Source: Candidatus Brocadiia bacterium | GTDB lineage: Bacteria; Planctomycetota; PUPC01 | NCBI GenBank assembly: GCA_030605345.1 | Contig: JAUWIN010000018.1 | Coordinates: forward strand, 1 to 32,905 | Direction of reading: 5' to 3' | DNA length: 32,905 bases | In this document: positions 14,957 through 22,818 of the stretch, piece by piece | How the letters are laid out: each line of letters starts with the position of its first letter | Position numbering within the stretch: the stretch's first letter is position 1 | The notes under the pieces: model-generated | The model's database searches: none | The model's input: only the letters and a program-made list of their open reading frames with translations | What the model was told of the DNA's origin: nothing | Made by a program: the position numbers and the translations under genes

Positions 14957-15976
14957 ATGAGCAAGAATTATACTGTGGCTGTTGTGGGGGTCGGCCTGGT
15001 TGGCAAAGAGATGCTGAAGGTGCTACACCAGCGGGCCTTCCCGGCAGGCGAAATACGTGTGCTGGCGACGCGCGCGCGTACCGAAACAATCGACGGGCAC
15101 GACTACGCCGTAGTACCGGCATCAGACGAGGCCTTCGACCGGGTCGACATCGCCCTGTTCGCCGGGACCGAGGGTGCGAGGGGCGCATCGCAGCAGTTCG
15201 GCTGGTCCGCAGCCGAGAGAGGTGTTTTCGTAATCGACAACGGCAACGATTTCCGGATGGACCCACGCGTCCCGCTGGTCGTGCCGGAGGTGAACCCGGA
15301 TGCAATGCTGAACCACCGAGGTTTCATCGCCAACCCGAACTGCTCGACCATTCAGATGGTGATGGCGCTGGCCCCCCTGCACAGGGAGGCGGGCATGAAG
15401 CGAGTGGTCGCTGCCACGTATCAGGCCGTCTCAGGGACCGGCCGCGCCGCAGTTGCGGAACTCCGGAAAGGCATCCGCTCGGGCACCGACGGCGGACAGT
15501 TCGCGCCGGAAGTTTACCCCCATCCAATCGCGTTCAACGTGCTGCCGCACATCGGGGCTCTGAGCGAAGAGTTTCCCGGCTACTACTCGGAAGAAGTAAA
15601 GATGATGCTCGAGACGCGGAAGATTTTCGGCCTGCCCGACCTGCCGGTTACCGCAACGTGTGTCCGCGTCCCCGTGTTCAACGGCCATTCCGAGGCGCTG
15701 AACGTGGAGTTTGAGCGCCCCATCAGCGCCGAGCGGGCGCGGGAACTGCTTGCGGCGGCGCCGGGAGTCGAAGTCTTGGACGACCCGGCCGCGGCGAAGT
15801 ATCCCCTCCCTGCCGAGGCGAGCGGCCGCGACCCGGTCTATGTCGGGCGCGTCCGCGAGGACAAGTCCGCCCCCCACGGACTCGACCTTTGGGTCGTCAG
15901 CGACAACATACGTAAAGGTGCCGCGCTCAACGCCGTCCAGATCGCCGAAAAAGCAGTCGAGATGGGACTAATCTGA
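14957..15976 (+). CDS. asd: Aspartate-semialdehyde dehydrogenase
   Basis: Asd reduces aspartyl phosphate to aspartate semialdehyde with NADPH, the branch point to lysine/diaminopimelate, threonine and methionine. The catalytic Cys129 lies in FIANPNCSTIQMVMAL. TYQAVSGTGRAAVAEL and RVPVFNGHSEALNVEFE carry the substrate-binding Arg and the active-site His region. The 339 aa length is typical. The nucleotide-binding loop reads VVGVGLVGKEML (GxGxxG) instead of the usual GATGxVG, one residue shorter. The CCA-adding enzyme follows at 16065. Confidence 0.93.
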   Translation: MSKNYTVAVVGVGLVGKEMLKVLHQRAFPAGEIRVLATRARTETIDGHDYAVVPASDEAFDRVDIALFAGTEGARGASQQFGWSAAERGVFVIDNGNDFRMDPRVPLVVPEVNPDAMLNHRGFIANPNCSTIQMVMALAPLHREAGMKRVVAATYQAVSGTGRAAVAELRKGIRSGTDGGQFAPEVYPHPIAFNVLPHIGALSEEFPGYYSEEVKMMLETRKIFGLPDLPVTATCVRVPVFNGHSEALNVEFERPISAERARELLAAAPGVEVLDDPAAAKYPLPAEASGRDPVYVGRVREDKSAPHGLDLWVVSDNIRKGAALNAVQIAEKAVEMGLI

Positions 15977-16064
15977 CCGGGCTGAATTGTGGAGAGAAAA
16001 CCTACTTGAAAAACCTTTCCCCCGCCTTCTCCAGCACAACTTAGCCATCTTGGGGATAATCTAC

Positions 16065-17393
16065 GTGTCTTTGCGCCATTCGGCAATCCGCATCGTCACT
16101 CGTCTTCGGGGGGCAGGTTTCGAGGCCTACCTCGTCGGTGGGTGTGTGCGCGACCTCCTGCTGGGGCTCGAGCCGCACGACTACGACATCGCGCCCAATG
16201 CCCTCCCCCACCAGGTGCGCGGCCTGTTCGGCGACGTCCTGGAGGTCGGCGCTCAGTTCGGCGTGACAAAAGTGCGCCTTGGGGGTGACTGGTTCGAGGT
16301 GGCAGCCTTCAGAAGCGACCTCGGGTACACCGATGGTCGCAGGCCGGACAGCGTCCGCTTCACCAACGCACGCGGCGACGTCGAGCGTCGCGACTTCACC
16401 ATCAACGGCCTCCTCTACGACCCTCTCGACGGCCGCGTCATCGATTACGTCGGCGGGCAGGAAGATATTCACCGGAAACTGCTCCGCTGCATCGGTGAAC
16501 CGGCAGAGCGGTTCGCCGAGGACAAGCTCCGCATGCTTCGCGCCGTCCGGTTTGCCGCCCGCCTGGGCTACGAAATAGAGCAGGCAACGTGCGGCGCAAT
16601 GAAGGAAATGGCACGCACAATCAGCGCCGTCAGCGCCGAACGCATAGGCGTCGAACTTCTCAATATCTTTGCCGGCGAGCACGCGGACCGCGGCCTGGAG
16701 CTTCTGGAAGAAACCGGCCTGCTGGAGCAGGTCCTGCCGGAGGTGCACCAGATGGTTGGCGTCAGGCAGCCGGAGGAATTCCACCCCGAGGGCGACGTCT
16801 TCCAGCACACCAAAATGATGCTCGGAATGATGCAAAACCCAAGTGTCGAACTCCCCCTCGCCGTGCTGCTCCACGATGTGGGCAAGCCGCCCACCTACAG
16901 GGTGGCCGACCGGATCCGCTTCGACCGGCACGACCGGGTTGGCGCTGAGATGGCGCGAAACATTTGCAAGCGGCTGCGTCTGTCCGGGCACCTCACCGAC
17001 ACCATCGTGTTGCTCGTCGCCACACACATGCGGTTCATGGATATTCACAAAATGAAGGAGAGCCGACTGAAGCGCTTCATGCGAGAACCATATTTCCCGG
17101 ATGCTCTCGAACTGCACCGGCTCGACTGCATGGCCAGCCACCTGAAACTGGACAATTGGCGCTTTTGCAAGGAGCGATTCGAGGCGCTTGAACCCGAAGA
17201 CGTCCGCCCTCCACGCCTGATTACGGGCCACGACCTCATCGACATGGGCTATGCGCCGGGTCCGAAGTTTAGGGAAATCCTGAACGCGGTCGAGGACGCA
17301 CAACTCGAAGGCGAAATCAGCAGCCGCGAAGAGGCGATCGGCCTGGTGCAGAGCAGATTCCCGCACCCTGAGGGGACGGACGCATCTAGGTAA
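16065..17393 (+). CDS. cca: CCA tRNA nucleotidyltransferase / poly(A) polymerase family with HD domain
   Basis: This class II enzyme adds or repairs the 3' CCA of tRNAs. The nucleotidyltransferase core is clear: AYLVGGCVRDLLLG (about 22-34), catalytic DYD at 39-41, RRDFTINGLLYDP and the EDKLRMLRAVRFAARLGY motif. A C-terminal HD phosphohydrolase-type domain follows (LLHDVGKPP, then ATHMRFMDIHKMKES). The start is placed at the GTG at 16065, giving 442 aa, because homologues begin just before the VGGCVRD motif; a TTG at 15987 would add 26 residues of poor quality. The tRNA-Arg in this window already encodes CCA, so repair is a likely role, though poly(A) polymerase activity cannot be excluded. 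Confidence 0.9.
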   Translation: MSLRHSAIRIVTRLRGAGFEAYLVGGCVRDLLLGLEPHDYDIAPNALPHQVRGLFGDVLEVGAQFGVTKVRLGGDWFEVAAFRSDLGYTDGRRPDSVRFTNARGDVERRDFTINGLLYDPLDGRVIDYVGGQEDIHRKLLRCIGEPAERFAEDKLRMLRAVRFAARLGYEIEQATCGAMKEMARTISAVSAERIGVELLNIFAGEHADRGLELLEETGLLEQVLPEVHQMVGVRQPEEFHPEGDVFQHTKMMLGMMQNPSVELPLAVLLHDVGKPPTYRVADRIRFDRHDRVGAEMARNICKRLRLSGHLTDTIVLLVATHMRFMDIHKMKESRLKRFMREPYFPDALELHRLDCMASHLKLDNWRFCKERFEALEPEDVRPPRLITGHDLIDMGYAPGPKFREILNAVEDAQLEGEISSREEAIGLVQSRFPHPEGTDASR

Positions 17394-17447
17394 CCGGCGA
17401 ACATGAATAGCTGCCGGCCCGGCGGACCAACTATTCCTGCTCGGCGT

Positions 17448-17476
17448 TTGCGCCATCGTCACCACACCGATATAAT
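17448..17476 (+). promoter_or_regulatory. Promoter of the Gfo/Idh/MocA gene
   Basis: TTGCGC at 17448-17453, a 17-bp spacer and a perfect TATAAT at 17471-17476, 43 bp before the start codon at 17520. Confidence 0.55.
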
Positions 17477-17519
17477 CCCGCTGGGGTGATACCATCTGTG
17501 AGGGCAGTTGGAGCATGTT

Positions 17520-18575
17520 ATGAACCAGGTAAAAGTTGGCATCGTCGGTTCGAGGTTTGCGGCGGACTTCCACTGCGATTCGTACAGCCGAAACGACCGG
17601 GTCAAGATCGCTGCCGTCGCCGCCATCGACAACCTCGAAGAAATCTCCACAAAATGGAATATCCCGAAGACCTACGAAAATTATCGGGAAATGATGGACA
17701 AGGAAGACATCGATCTGGTCTCCGTCTGCGTTCCGAATTTCCTTCATCACGACGTTGTGCTGGCTGCGGCGGAGGCAAAGAAGCACGTGGTGTGCGAGAA
17801 GCCGCTTGCTACAACTTCCGCCGAAGCCGAAGAAATGGTCAACACCTGCGCCGACGCCGGCGTCAAGTTGTTCTACGCCGAGGACTGGGGCTTCGCCCCG
17901 GCGCTGAACCGCGCCCTGGAAATCATCAACCAGGGCGGCATAGGCGAGGTCCTCTACGTCAAGGCTCGCGAGGTCCACTGCGGCTCGCATTCGCCATTCG
18001 CCAAGAAAAAAGACACCTGCGGCGGTGGTGCCCTCATCCACCTCGCTATCCATCCAATCGGTTTTATGCTCTACATGCTCGGCGGGGCCGACAACCCGGT
18101 GGTCGAGGTCACGGCCAAAACCACCGGCGGGCTCGACAGGAATTACGTCCACAAAGACTTCGAGGGTGAGGACTGGGCGGTGGGCCTGATGAAGTTCGCC
18201 GACGGCAAGCGCGCACTGGCCGAAGGCAACTACATCACCGTCGGCGGGATGGACGATTGCGTCGAGATTTACGGTAGCCACGGCCGGATGAACATCGACC
18301 TGACGTTCGGCTCGCCCATCCGGTGCTATTCGCGCCAAGGCATCGACTACGCCATCGAGAAAACCGACTTTACCCACGGCTGGACGAAGCCAGCGGTGGA
18401 CGAGTTCGAGAGCCTCGGCTATGTGCGAGAACTCCGGTACTTCGTCGATTGCGTGATCAACGACCAGCAGCCGAAGCCCGGCGTGGACGGCGCCGCCGGG
18501 CTGGCGTGCATCAAGGTAGTCGAAGCGATGTACCAATCTGCGAAGGAAGGGAAGTCGGTGGTGGTGGAGACGTGA
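17520..18575 (+). CDS. Gfo/Idh/MocA-family NAD(P)-dependent sugar dehydrogenase
   Basis: Members of this family oxidise or reduce sugars, inositols and related polyols. The 351 aa protein starts with a Rossmann fold (KVGIVGSRFAADFHCDSY). It carries the hallmark EKPL motif (HVVCEKPLATTSAEAEEM) and a substrate-site segment GGGALIHLAIHPIGFMLYMLGG whose His aligns with the conserved catalytic His. The substrate is not predictable. The ATG at 17520 is preceded by GGAG at 6 bases; a TTG four codons earlier is less likely. Sugar-acid catabolic genes follow, which fits a role in glycan or uronate processing. Confidence 0.88.
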   Translation: MNQVKVGIVGSRFAADFHCDSYSRNDRVKIAAVAAIDNLEEISTKWNIPKTYENYREMMDKEDIDLVSVCVPNFLHHDVVLAAAEAKKHVVCEKPLATTSAEAEEMVNTCADAGVKLFYAEDWGFAPALNRALEIINQGGIGEVLYVKAREVHCGSHSPFAKKKDTCGGGALIHLAIHPIGFMLYMLGGADNPVVEVTAKTTGGLDRNYVHKDFEGEDWAVGLMKFADGKRALAEGNYITVGGMDDCVEIYGSHGRMNIDLTFGSPIRCYSRQGIDYAIEKTDFTHGWTKPAVDEFESLGYVRELRYFVDCVINDQQPKPGVDGAAGLACIKVVEAMYQSAKEGKSVVVET

Positions 18576-18719
18576 GGCAAGACCGCCCTCGGCGCCTTCA
18601 GAAAGCTCCGCGGCACACCGTTGGAAAGGCAATTCATAAATAGTGTCTGTTGTTCTTGTGCATGGACAAGTGTAGCCAAAAGTTACCGTTACGTATTACT
18701 GGGACATTGAGGGATCACA

Positions 18720-19745
18720 ATGCCTGATTTCAAGGTCGTGATTACGGATTTGGGCTATGCGACATACGACCCTGAGCGCGAGGAGCTCGCGGCGGCAGGT
18801 GACGTGCAACTGGTGCTCGCCGAATGCGAGACCGAGGCGGACGTCGCCGAGGCGTGCCGGGACGCCGATGCCGTGCTTACCCGGATGGCGCCAGTGGGTG
18901 CCGATGCCATCCAGAAGATGGAGAAGTGCCGCGTCATCTCGCGCTACGGCGTGGGGGTGGACAACGTTGATGTCCCCGCCGCGACCAGAAGAGGTATCGT
19001 GGTGGCCAATATGCGCAACTACTGCAACGAGGAAGTATCCGACCATGCCCTGGCGCTGCTGATGAGCTGCGTCCGCCGCACCGCGAGCCGCGACAAGCAG
19101 ATACGCGCGGGGATGTGGGATATTGGTTGGAAGGAGCCGATCTACCGCATCGCTGGCAAGGTGTTCGGGCTTGTCGGATACGGGGGCATCCCGCGGACGC
19201 TGCATCGCAAACTGTCGGGGTTCAACCTGGCCGAGGTGCTGGTCTTCGACCCGTTCGTCCCCGCCGGAGACGTGGAAGAGGCCGGTGCGAAATCAGTCTC
19301 GCTCGACGAACTGCTCGCCCGCTCAGACTTCATTTCGGTTCATCCGCCGCTGAGCGCCGAGACCCGCCACATGATTAGCGCCGAACAGTTCGGCAAGATG
19401 AAGCCCACCGCCGTGTTGGTCAATACGTCCCGCGGGCCCGTTGTTGACCCGGATGCGCTGTATGAGGCGCTCAAGAGCGGCAGGATCATGTCGGCTGGGA
19501 TTGACGTGTATGAGCCGGAGCCGCCGGAGAAAGGCTGCCCGTTGTTCGAGTTGCCGAACGTGGTGCTCACCGACCACGCGGCGTGGTACAGCCAGGAATC
19601 CCAACTGGAACTCCAGCGTGGGGCGGCGAGAAACGTTGCCCTGGTCCTGACAGGCAAACCGCCTCTGTTCTGCGTCAATCCGGAAGTGACCGGAAACTCT
19701 GCTACTTCTTCTCGTCCAGCGGGCCGACGCCGGAATAAATGCTGA
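18720..19745 (+). CDS. D-2-hydroxyacid dehydrogenase, C-terminal binding/phosphoglycerate dehydrogenase-like
   Basis: The 341 aa protein belongs to the D-isomer-specific 2-hydroxyacid dehydrogenases, which interconvert 2-keto acids and D-2-hydroxy acids with NAD(P). The catalytic Arg (VNTSRGPVVD), Glu (GIDVYEPEPP) and His (LTDHAAWYS) are present. The cofactor loop reads GLVGYGGIPRTLHRKL, so the third glycine of GxGxxG is proline. The last 15 residues (about NSATSSRPAGRRRNKC) are encoded opposite the end of the convergent SDR gene and look like a read-through tail. The start has GAGG upstream. A 144-bp gap separates it from the Gfo/Idh gene; I see only a short CTTGT/ACAAG hairpin (18655-18670) there. 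Confidence 0.87.
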   Translation: MPDFKVVITDLGYATYDPEREELAAAGDVQLVLAECETEADVAEACRDADAVLTRMAPVGADAIQKMEKCRVISRYGVGVDNVDVPAATRRGIVVANMRNYCNEEVSDHALALLMSCVRRTASRDKQIRAGMWDIGWKEPIYRIAGKVFGLVGYGGIPRTLHRKLSGFNLAEVLVFDPFVPAGDVEEAGAKSVSLDELLARSDFISVHPPLSAETRHMISAEQFGKMKPTAVLVNTSRGPVVDPDALYEALKSGRIMSAGIDVYEPEPPEKGCPLFELPNVVLTDHAAWYSQESQLELQRGAARNVALVLTGKPPLFCVNPEVTGNSATSSRPAGRRRNKC

Positions 19746-20556
19746 ACCCGCCGTCGATGGGGAAGGTAATGCCGTGGATGAAACTCCCGGCGTCGGACAT
19801 CAACAGTATGAGGGCGCCGACCAGTTCGTCAGGTTCGCCGAACCGCCCTATCGGGGTGTTCGCGATGATTGAGCGGCCGCGCCTGGTCAGTGTTTTTCCG
19901 TCCTCCTCGTATAGCAGCTGTTTGTTCTGCGTTGTCACCAGAAAACCGGGAGCGATTTCGTTCACCCGGATGTCGGCGTCCGGATAGTCCACCTTGACCT
20001 GCACCGCCAGCCAACGGGTGAAATTGGTGACCGCTGCCTTCGCGTTCGAGTAGGCGCCGACGTTCGTCAGCGGCGCCAGGGCGCTCATCGACGAGGTATT
20101 GATGACCACTCCCCTCCCCTGCTTGGCGAAATACTCGCAGAAAATCTGCGCCGGCAGAAACGTGCCCCTGTAGTTCAGCGCAAAGACCTTGTCGAGTTCC
20201 TCGGCGGGGACATCGGTGAACTTTCCGTCGGGGGGAACGGTGGCTCCCTTGCGGTTGCCGCCTGCTCCGTTGATCAAGACGTCGCATCCGCCGAACTCGG
20301 CGACGGTCCGGTCAAGAGCCGCCCGGATACTGTCGGTGTCGAGCACGTTGCATTCGATTCCGATTGCAGTGCCGCCGGCTGACCGGATCTCATCGGCCAG
20401 TCCTGTGACCTTGTCGCCGAGGATGTCGAGCAACGCCACGTTTGCCCCATTCTCCGCCAGCGCTTTCGAAATCGCACTGTAGATGACGCCCGCGGCGCCG
20501 GTGATTGCAACCGCCCTGCCAGAAATACTGAACAACTCCTCAACCTTCGCAGACAT
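19702..20556 (-). CDS. SDR oxidoreductase, UxuB/YjmF-like (D-mannonate/fructuronate type)
   Basis: The 284 aa short-chain dehydrogenase matches the branch annotated as D-mannonate oxidoreductase. Supporting features are LINGAGGN, the conserved SSMSALAPLTNVGAYSNAKAAV with Ser, Tyr and Lys of the catalytic site, IRVNEIAPGF, and the end PIGRFGEPDELVGALILLMSDA with IPIDGGFSIYSGV-like wording (FPIDGGFSIYSGV). The cofactor loop is TGAAGVIYSAI, with Tyr in place of the last Gly; this branch is known to vary there. It would interconvert D-fructuronate and D-mannonate. It is the last gene of the minus-strand kinase-aldolase-SDR operon, and its end overlaps the convergent dehydrogenase by 44 bp. Confidence 0.82.
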   Translation of the reverse strand: MSAKVEELFSISGRAVAITGAAGVIYSAISKALAENGANVALLDILGDKVTGLADEIRSAGGTAIGIECNVLDTDSIRAALDRTVAEFGGCDVLINGAGGNRKGATVPPDGKFTDVPAEELDKVFALNYRGTFLPAQIFCEYFAKQGRGVVINTSSMSALAPLTNVGAYSNAKAAVTNFTRWLAVQVKVDYPDADIRVNEIAPGFLVTTQNKQLLYEEDGKTLTRRGRSIIANTPIGRFGEPDELVGALILLMSDAGSFIHGITFPIDGGFSIYSGVGPLDEKK

Positions 20557-20629
20557 TTATCAACTCCCTTCGGGAATTGGAATCCTCGAGATGACGCTTT
20601 TTTGACAACTGCTTTCTCCTCGCACTGTC

Positions 20630-21385
20630 CTATTTGCCCAGCGCCCGGTTGAACCTGGTGGTAAAGTCGTCCAGGGACCGTGTGATGGCGTCGATGTCGC
20701 CGGGTTTCTTCTCGTTGACGACCCCCTTGAGCGGGGCGGACATGCCGAGGACGGGGAAGAATCCGCGCTTCGAGATCGCCTCGATGTATTGTGGCCCGGT
20801 CTCGTAGTCCACCGCGCCGGTCGGCATGATGATGCGGTTCCTGTGCCGGTCGCGGACATACGGCGCCAGCAGGTCCGACAGGCCCTTCGGGCCATGGGAG
20901 CGGGCCGGGAAAACCTTGATTGCGTCGGGTTCGAGCCCGTCGTCGCGCTCGATGAAGTACTGAAACTCAGTCGGCGTGAATACCGCTGGCGCGGCGAACA
21001 CGTCCGCCTGGTGCGCTATCCTGACGAACTCCGCCCCTTCGGCGTAGCCGCCCATCACGTTCGCCGGTGCAACCACCATGTCGAAGCCCATCTCGATGGC
21101 GGCGTCAAGTTCCTTCGGGTTGATTACACTGCCGACGCCCAGGACGAACGGCTTCTCGGCGGGTGCGTTGGCGCGCAGCCTCAGCATCTCCTCCACCGCC
21201 TCGCGCAGGATGCCTTCCTCGATGCGAAAGGTTACCTCGGCGACATAGCCGGCCTCATATACCGCCTTCATCGTGGCGACCATGTGCTCCGGTTTTTCGA
21301 TGTGGCTCTTGTCCATCACCACGCATATACCGCTCTTCCGAATAGCGGCGTCCACGCGGCTGCGGTCACGGCTGTACTCGGCCAT
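20630..21385 (-). CDS. KDPG/KHG aldolase family protein (Eda-like)
   Basis: Eda-type aldolases split 2-keto-3-deoxy-6-phosphogluconate into pyruvate and glyceraldehyde-3-phosphate through a Schiff base. The barrel motifs align with E. coli Eda: EVTFRIEEG provides Glu50 and Arg54, VLGVGSVINPKEL matches the GAGTV strand, AIKVFPA provides Schiff-base Lys157 and IMPTGAV provides Thr189. At 251 aa it is about 40 residues longer than E. coli Eda, mainly in an N-terminal extension and a loop around 145-155. AGGAG precedes the ATG. It lies between the KDG kinase and the SDR, consistent with uronate breakdown. Confidence 0.87.
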   Translation of the reverse strand: MAEYSRDRSRVDAAIRKSGICVVMDKSHIEKPEHMVATMKAVYEAGYVAEVTFRIEEGILREAVEEMLRLRANAPAEKPFVLGVGSVINPKELDAAIEMGFDMVVAPANVMGGYAEGAEFVRIAHQADVFAAPAVFTPTEFQYFIERDDGLEPDAIKVFPARSHGPKGLSDLLAPYVRDRHRNRIIMPTGAVDYETGPQYIEAISKRGFFPVLGMSAPLKGVVNEKKPGDIDAITRSLDDFTTRFNRALGK

Positions 21386-21474
21386 CAGGTCACTCCTTAC
21401 CGGTGCAAATCCGAACTCTGGACCCGGGCGTCCGGAACGCAGGGGCGCAGTTCGTCCTTCGACTTTGCGGCGTG

Positions 21475-22605
21475 CTACCTGAGTGCGCTCACGCCGCCGC
21501 CGGAGAGCGCACGTTTGACTTCCTTCTCCACGTCGCTTTGCTTGACCATCGACACGTCGCCGGGGGTGGACTGCACACAGATGCCGTGTGCAGCGCCCAA
21601 TTCCACTGCCTCCTGGGGCGACTTGCCCCGGAGCAACGCCGCCGCCACACCGGAGGCGAACGAATCGCCGCCGCCAGTTCGGTCGGCTATCTCCACATTC
21701 TCGCGGGTCGTGGCCAAATGAATCTTGCCCTCCGCCGTGTCGTAAAGCACCGCGCCCCAGTTGATCCTGCCGGCACTCAGCGCCGCGCGAAGTTGGGTGC
21801 CTATCAGTTTGAGGTTGGGATATTTCTTCGCCACACCTCGGAGCAACTCAGAATACGCGTCCAACCATATCTCGAACGGCTGGTCCTTGCTGACCGCCTC
21901 GCACTCCTCACCTAAAGCATCGTCGAAGTCACCCTGGTTCCCCACCAGGAAGTCGGTCAGGCGAACGATATTTTTGTTTTGCTCCCGGGCGCGGTCTTTG
22001 TCCGGTTCGACTTTCGAGCGATAGTTGAGATCGAACGAGCGGAAGGTTCCCGCCTTACCCGCTGCTTTCATCGCCTCGATGGCGACGGCGCCCGAAGTCG
22101 GCGAGATAAGCGTGTAGATACCGCCGGTGTGGAACCATCGAACTCCCCCGGCGAACAGGCCGTCCCAGTTGATGTCGCCCGGCTTCAGTTCGCGGATGGC
22201 CGTGTGAGCGCGGTAATATTCGGTCAGCGACGGCAGCACCCCCTTGCCGCTCCAGGTAAAATTGATTCCGTTGCAGATGGTGCCCTTCTTGTCGGTGGAG
22301 AACTTACCCTGGCCGGTGTTGTTGAACCAGATGATGTGGCTGGTGTCGACGCCTGCTTCGCGGAACTGGTTTTCGATGTTCCGGCCTATGCCGTCGTCGA
22401 CCCGCGCGGTGACGATCGCCGTTCGCATGCCGAAGCAGTAGCTCAGGCCTTCGGCGACGTTTGTCTCGCCGCCGCCGTGCCAGATGCGAGCCGCTCTCGC
22501 TCGAGCCGTCGGCACGTCGCCCGGGTCGATCCGCATCATCACCTCGCCAAGCGAGACCTCGTCGTATCTGCATTCGTCCGCCGGTTTGATTTTCAGATCC
22601 GCCAC
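21475..22605 (-). CDS. kdgK: PfkB-family carbohydrate kinase, probable 2-keto-3-deoxygluconate kinase
   Basis: The 376 aa protein is a ribokinase-fold sugar kinase. The N-terminal signature region has SLGEVMMRIDPGDVP and GGGETNVAEGLSYCFGMRTAIVTARVDDGIG. The C-terminal ATP/anion-hole motif is DRTGGGDSFASG, with the catalytic Asp preceding SFASG and Gly replacing the usual Ala. Pairing with an Eda-like aldolase points to KDG as substrate, giving KDPG; sequence alone would allow another sugar. The GTG start has GGAGG at 7 bases. It is the first gene of the operon, after the promoter at 22666-22693. Confidence 0.83.
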   Translation of the reverse strand: MADLKIKPADECRYDEVSLGEVMMRIDPGDVPTARARAARIWHGGGETNVAEGLSYCFGMRTAIVTARVDDGIGRNIENQFREAGVDTSHIIWFNNTGQGKFSTDKKGTICNGINFTWSGKGVLPSLTEYYRAHTAIRELKPGDINWDGLFAGGVRWFHTGGIYTLISPTSGAVAIEAMKAAGKAGTFRSFDLNYRSKVEPDKDRAREQNKNIVRLTDFLVGNQGDFDDALGEECEAVSKDQPFEIWLDAYSELLRGVAKKYPNLKLIGTQLRAALSAGRINWGAVLYDTAEGKIHLATTRENVEIADRTGGGDSFASGVAAALLRGKSPQEAVELGAAHGICVQSTPGDVSMVKQSDVEKEVKRALSGGGVSALR

Positions 22606-22665
22606 TTCAACACCTCCACAGGTACCGGGTTACTCGATCCCAGGCCCTTACGCCAAGCTCGCCTA

Positions 22666-22693
22666 ATGGTATCAATCCCGCACGCACAGTCAA
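22666..22693 (-). promoter_or_regulatory. Promoter of the kdgK-aldolase-SDR operon
   Basis: On the minus strand TTGACT (22693-22688), a 16-bp spacer and TACCAT (22671-22666), 60 bp before the GTG of the kinase. No regulator gene or obvious operator palindrome was found beside it. Confidence 0.5.
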
Positions 22694-22818
22694 CCGGCTA
22701 AATCGCTCAGGAGGAGAGAAAGACGCGCGTTCAAGTGTGCTTCCAGAACTGCCACCGGTTGAAACTATCGTTCGGCGCCGGGTTTTGATAAACTAGACTG
22801 GAGAAATAGGGGAAGAGA

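Noticed and set aside
16041..18632. Minus-strand open frame of 863 codons
   Set aside because: It lies fully opposite cca and the Gfo/Idh/MocA gene, both of which have clear motifs. Its translation is low-complexity His/Val/Asp-rich without recognisable domains; long antisense frames are common in GC-rich DNA.
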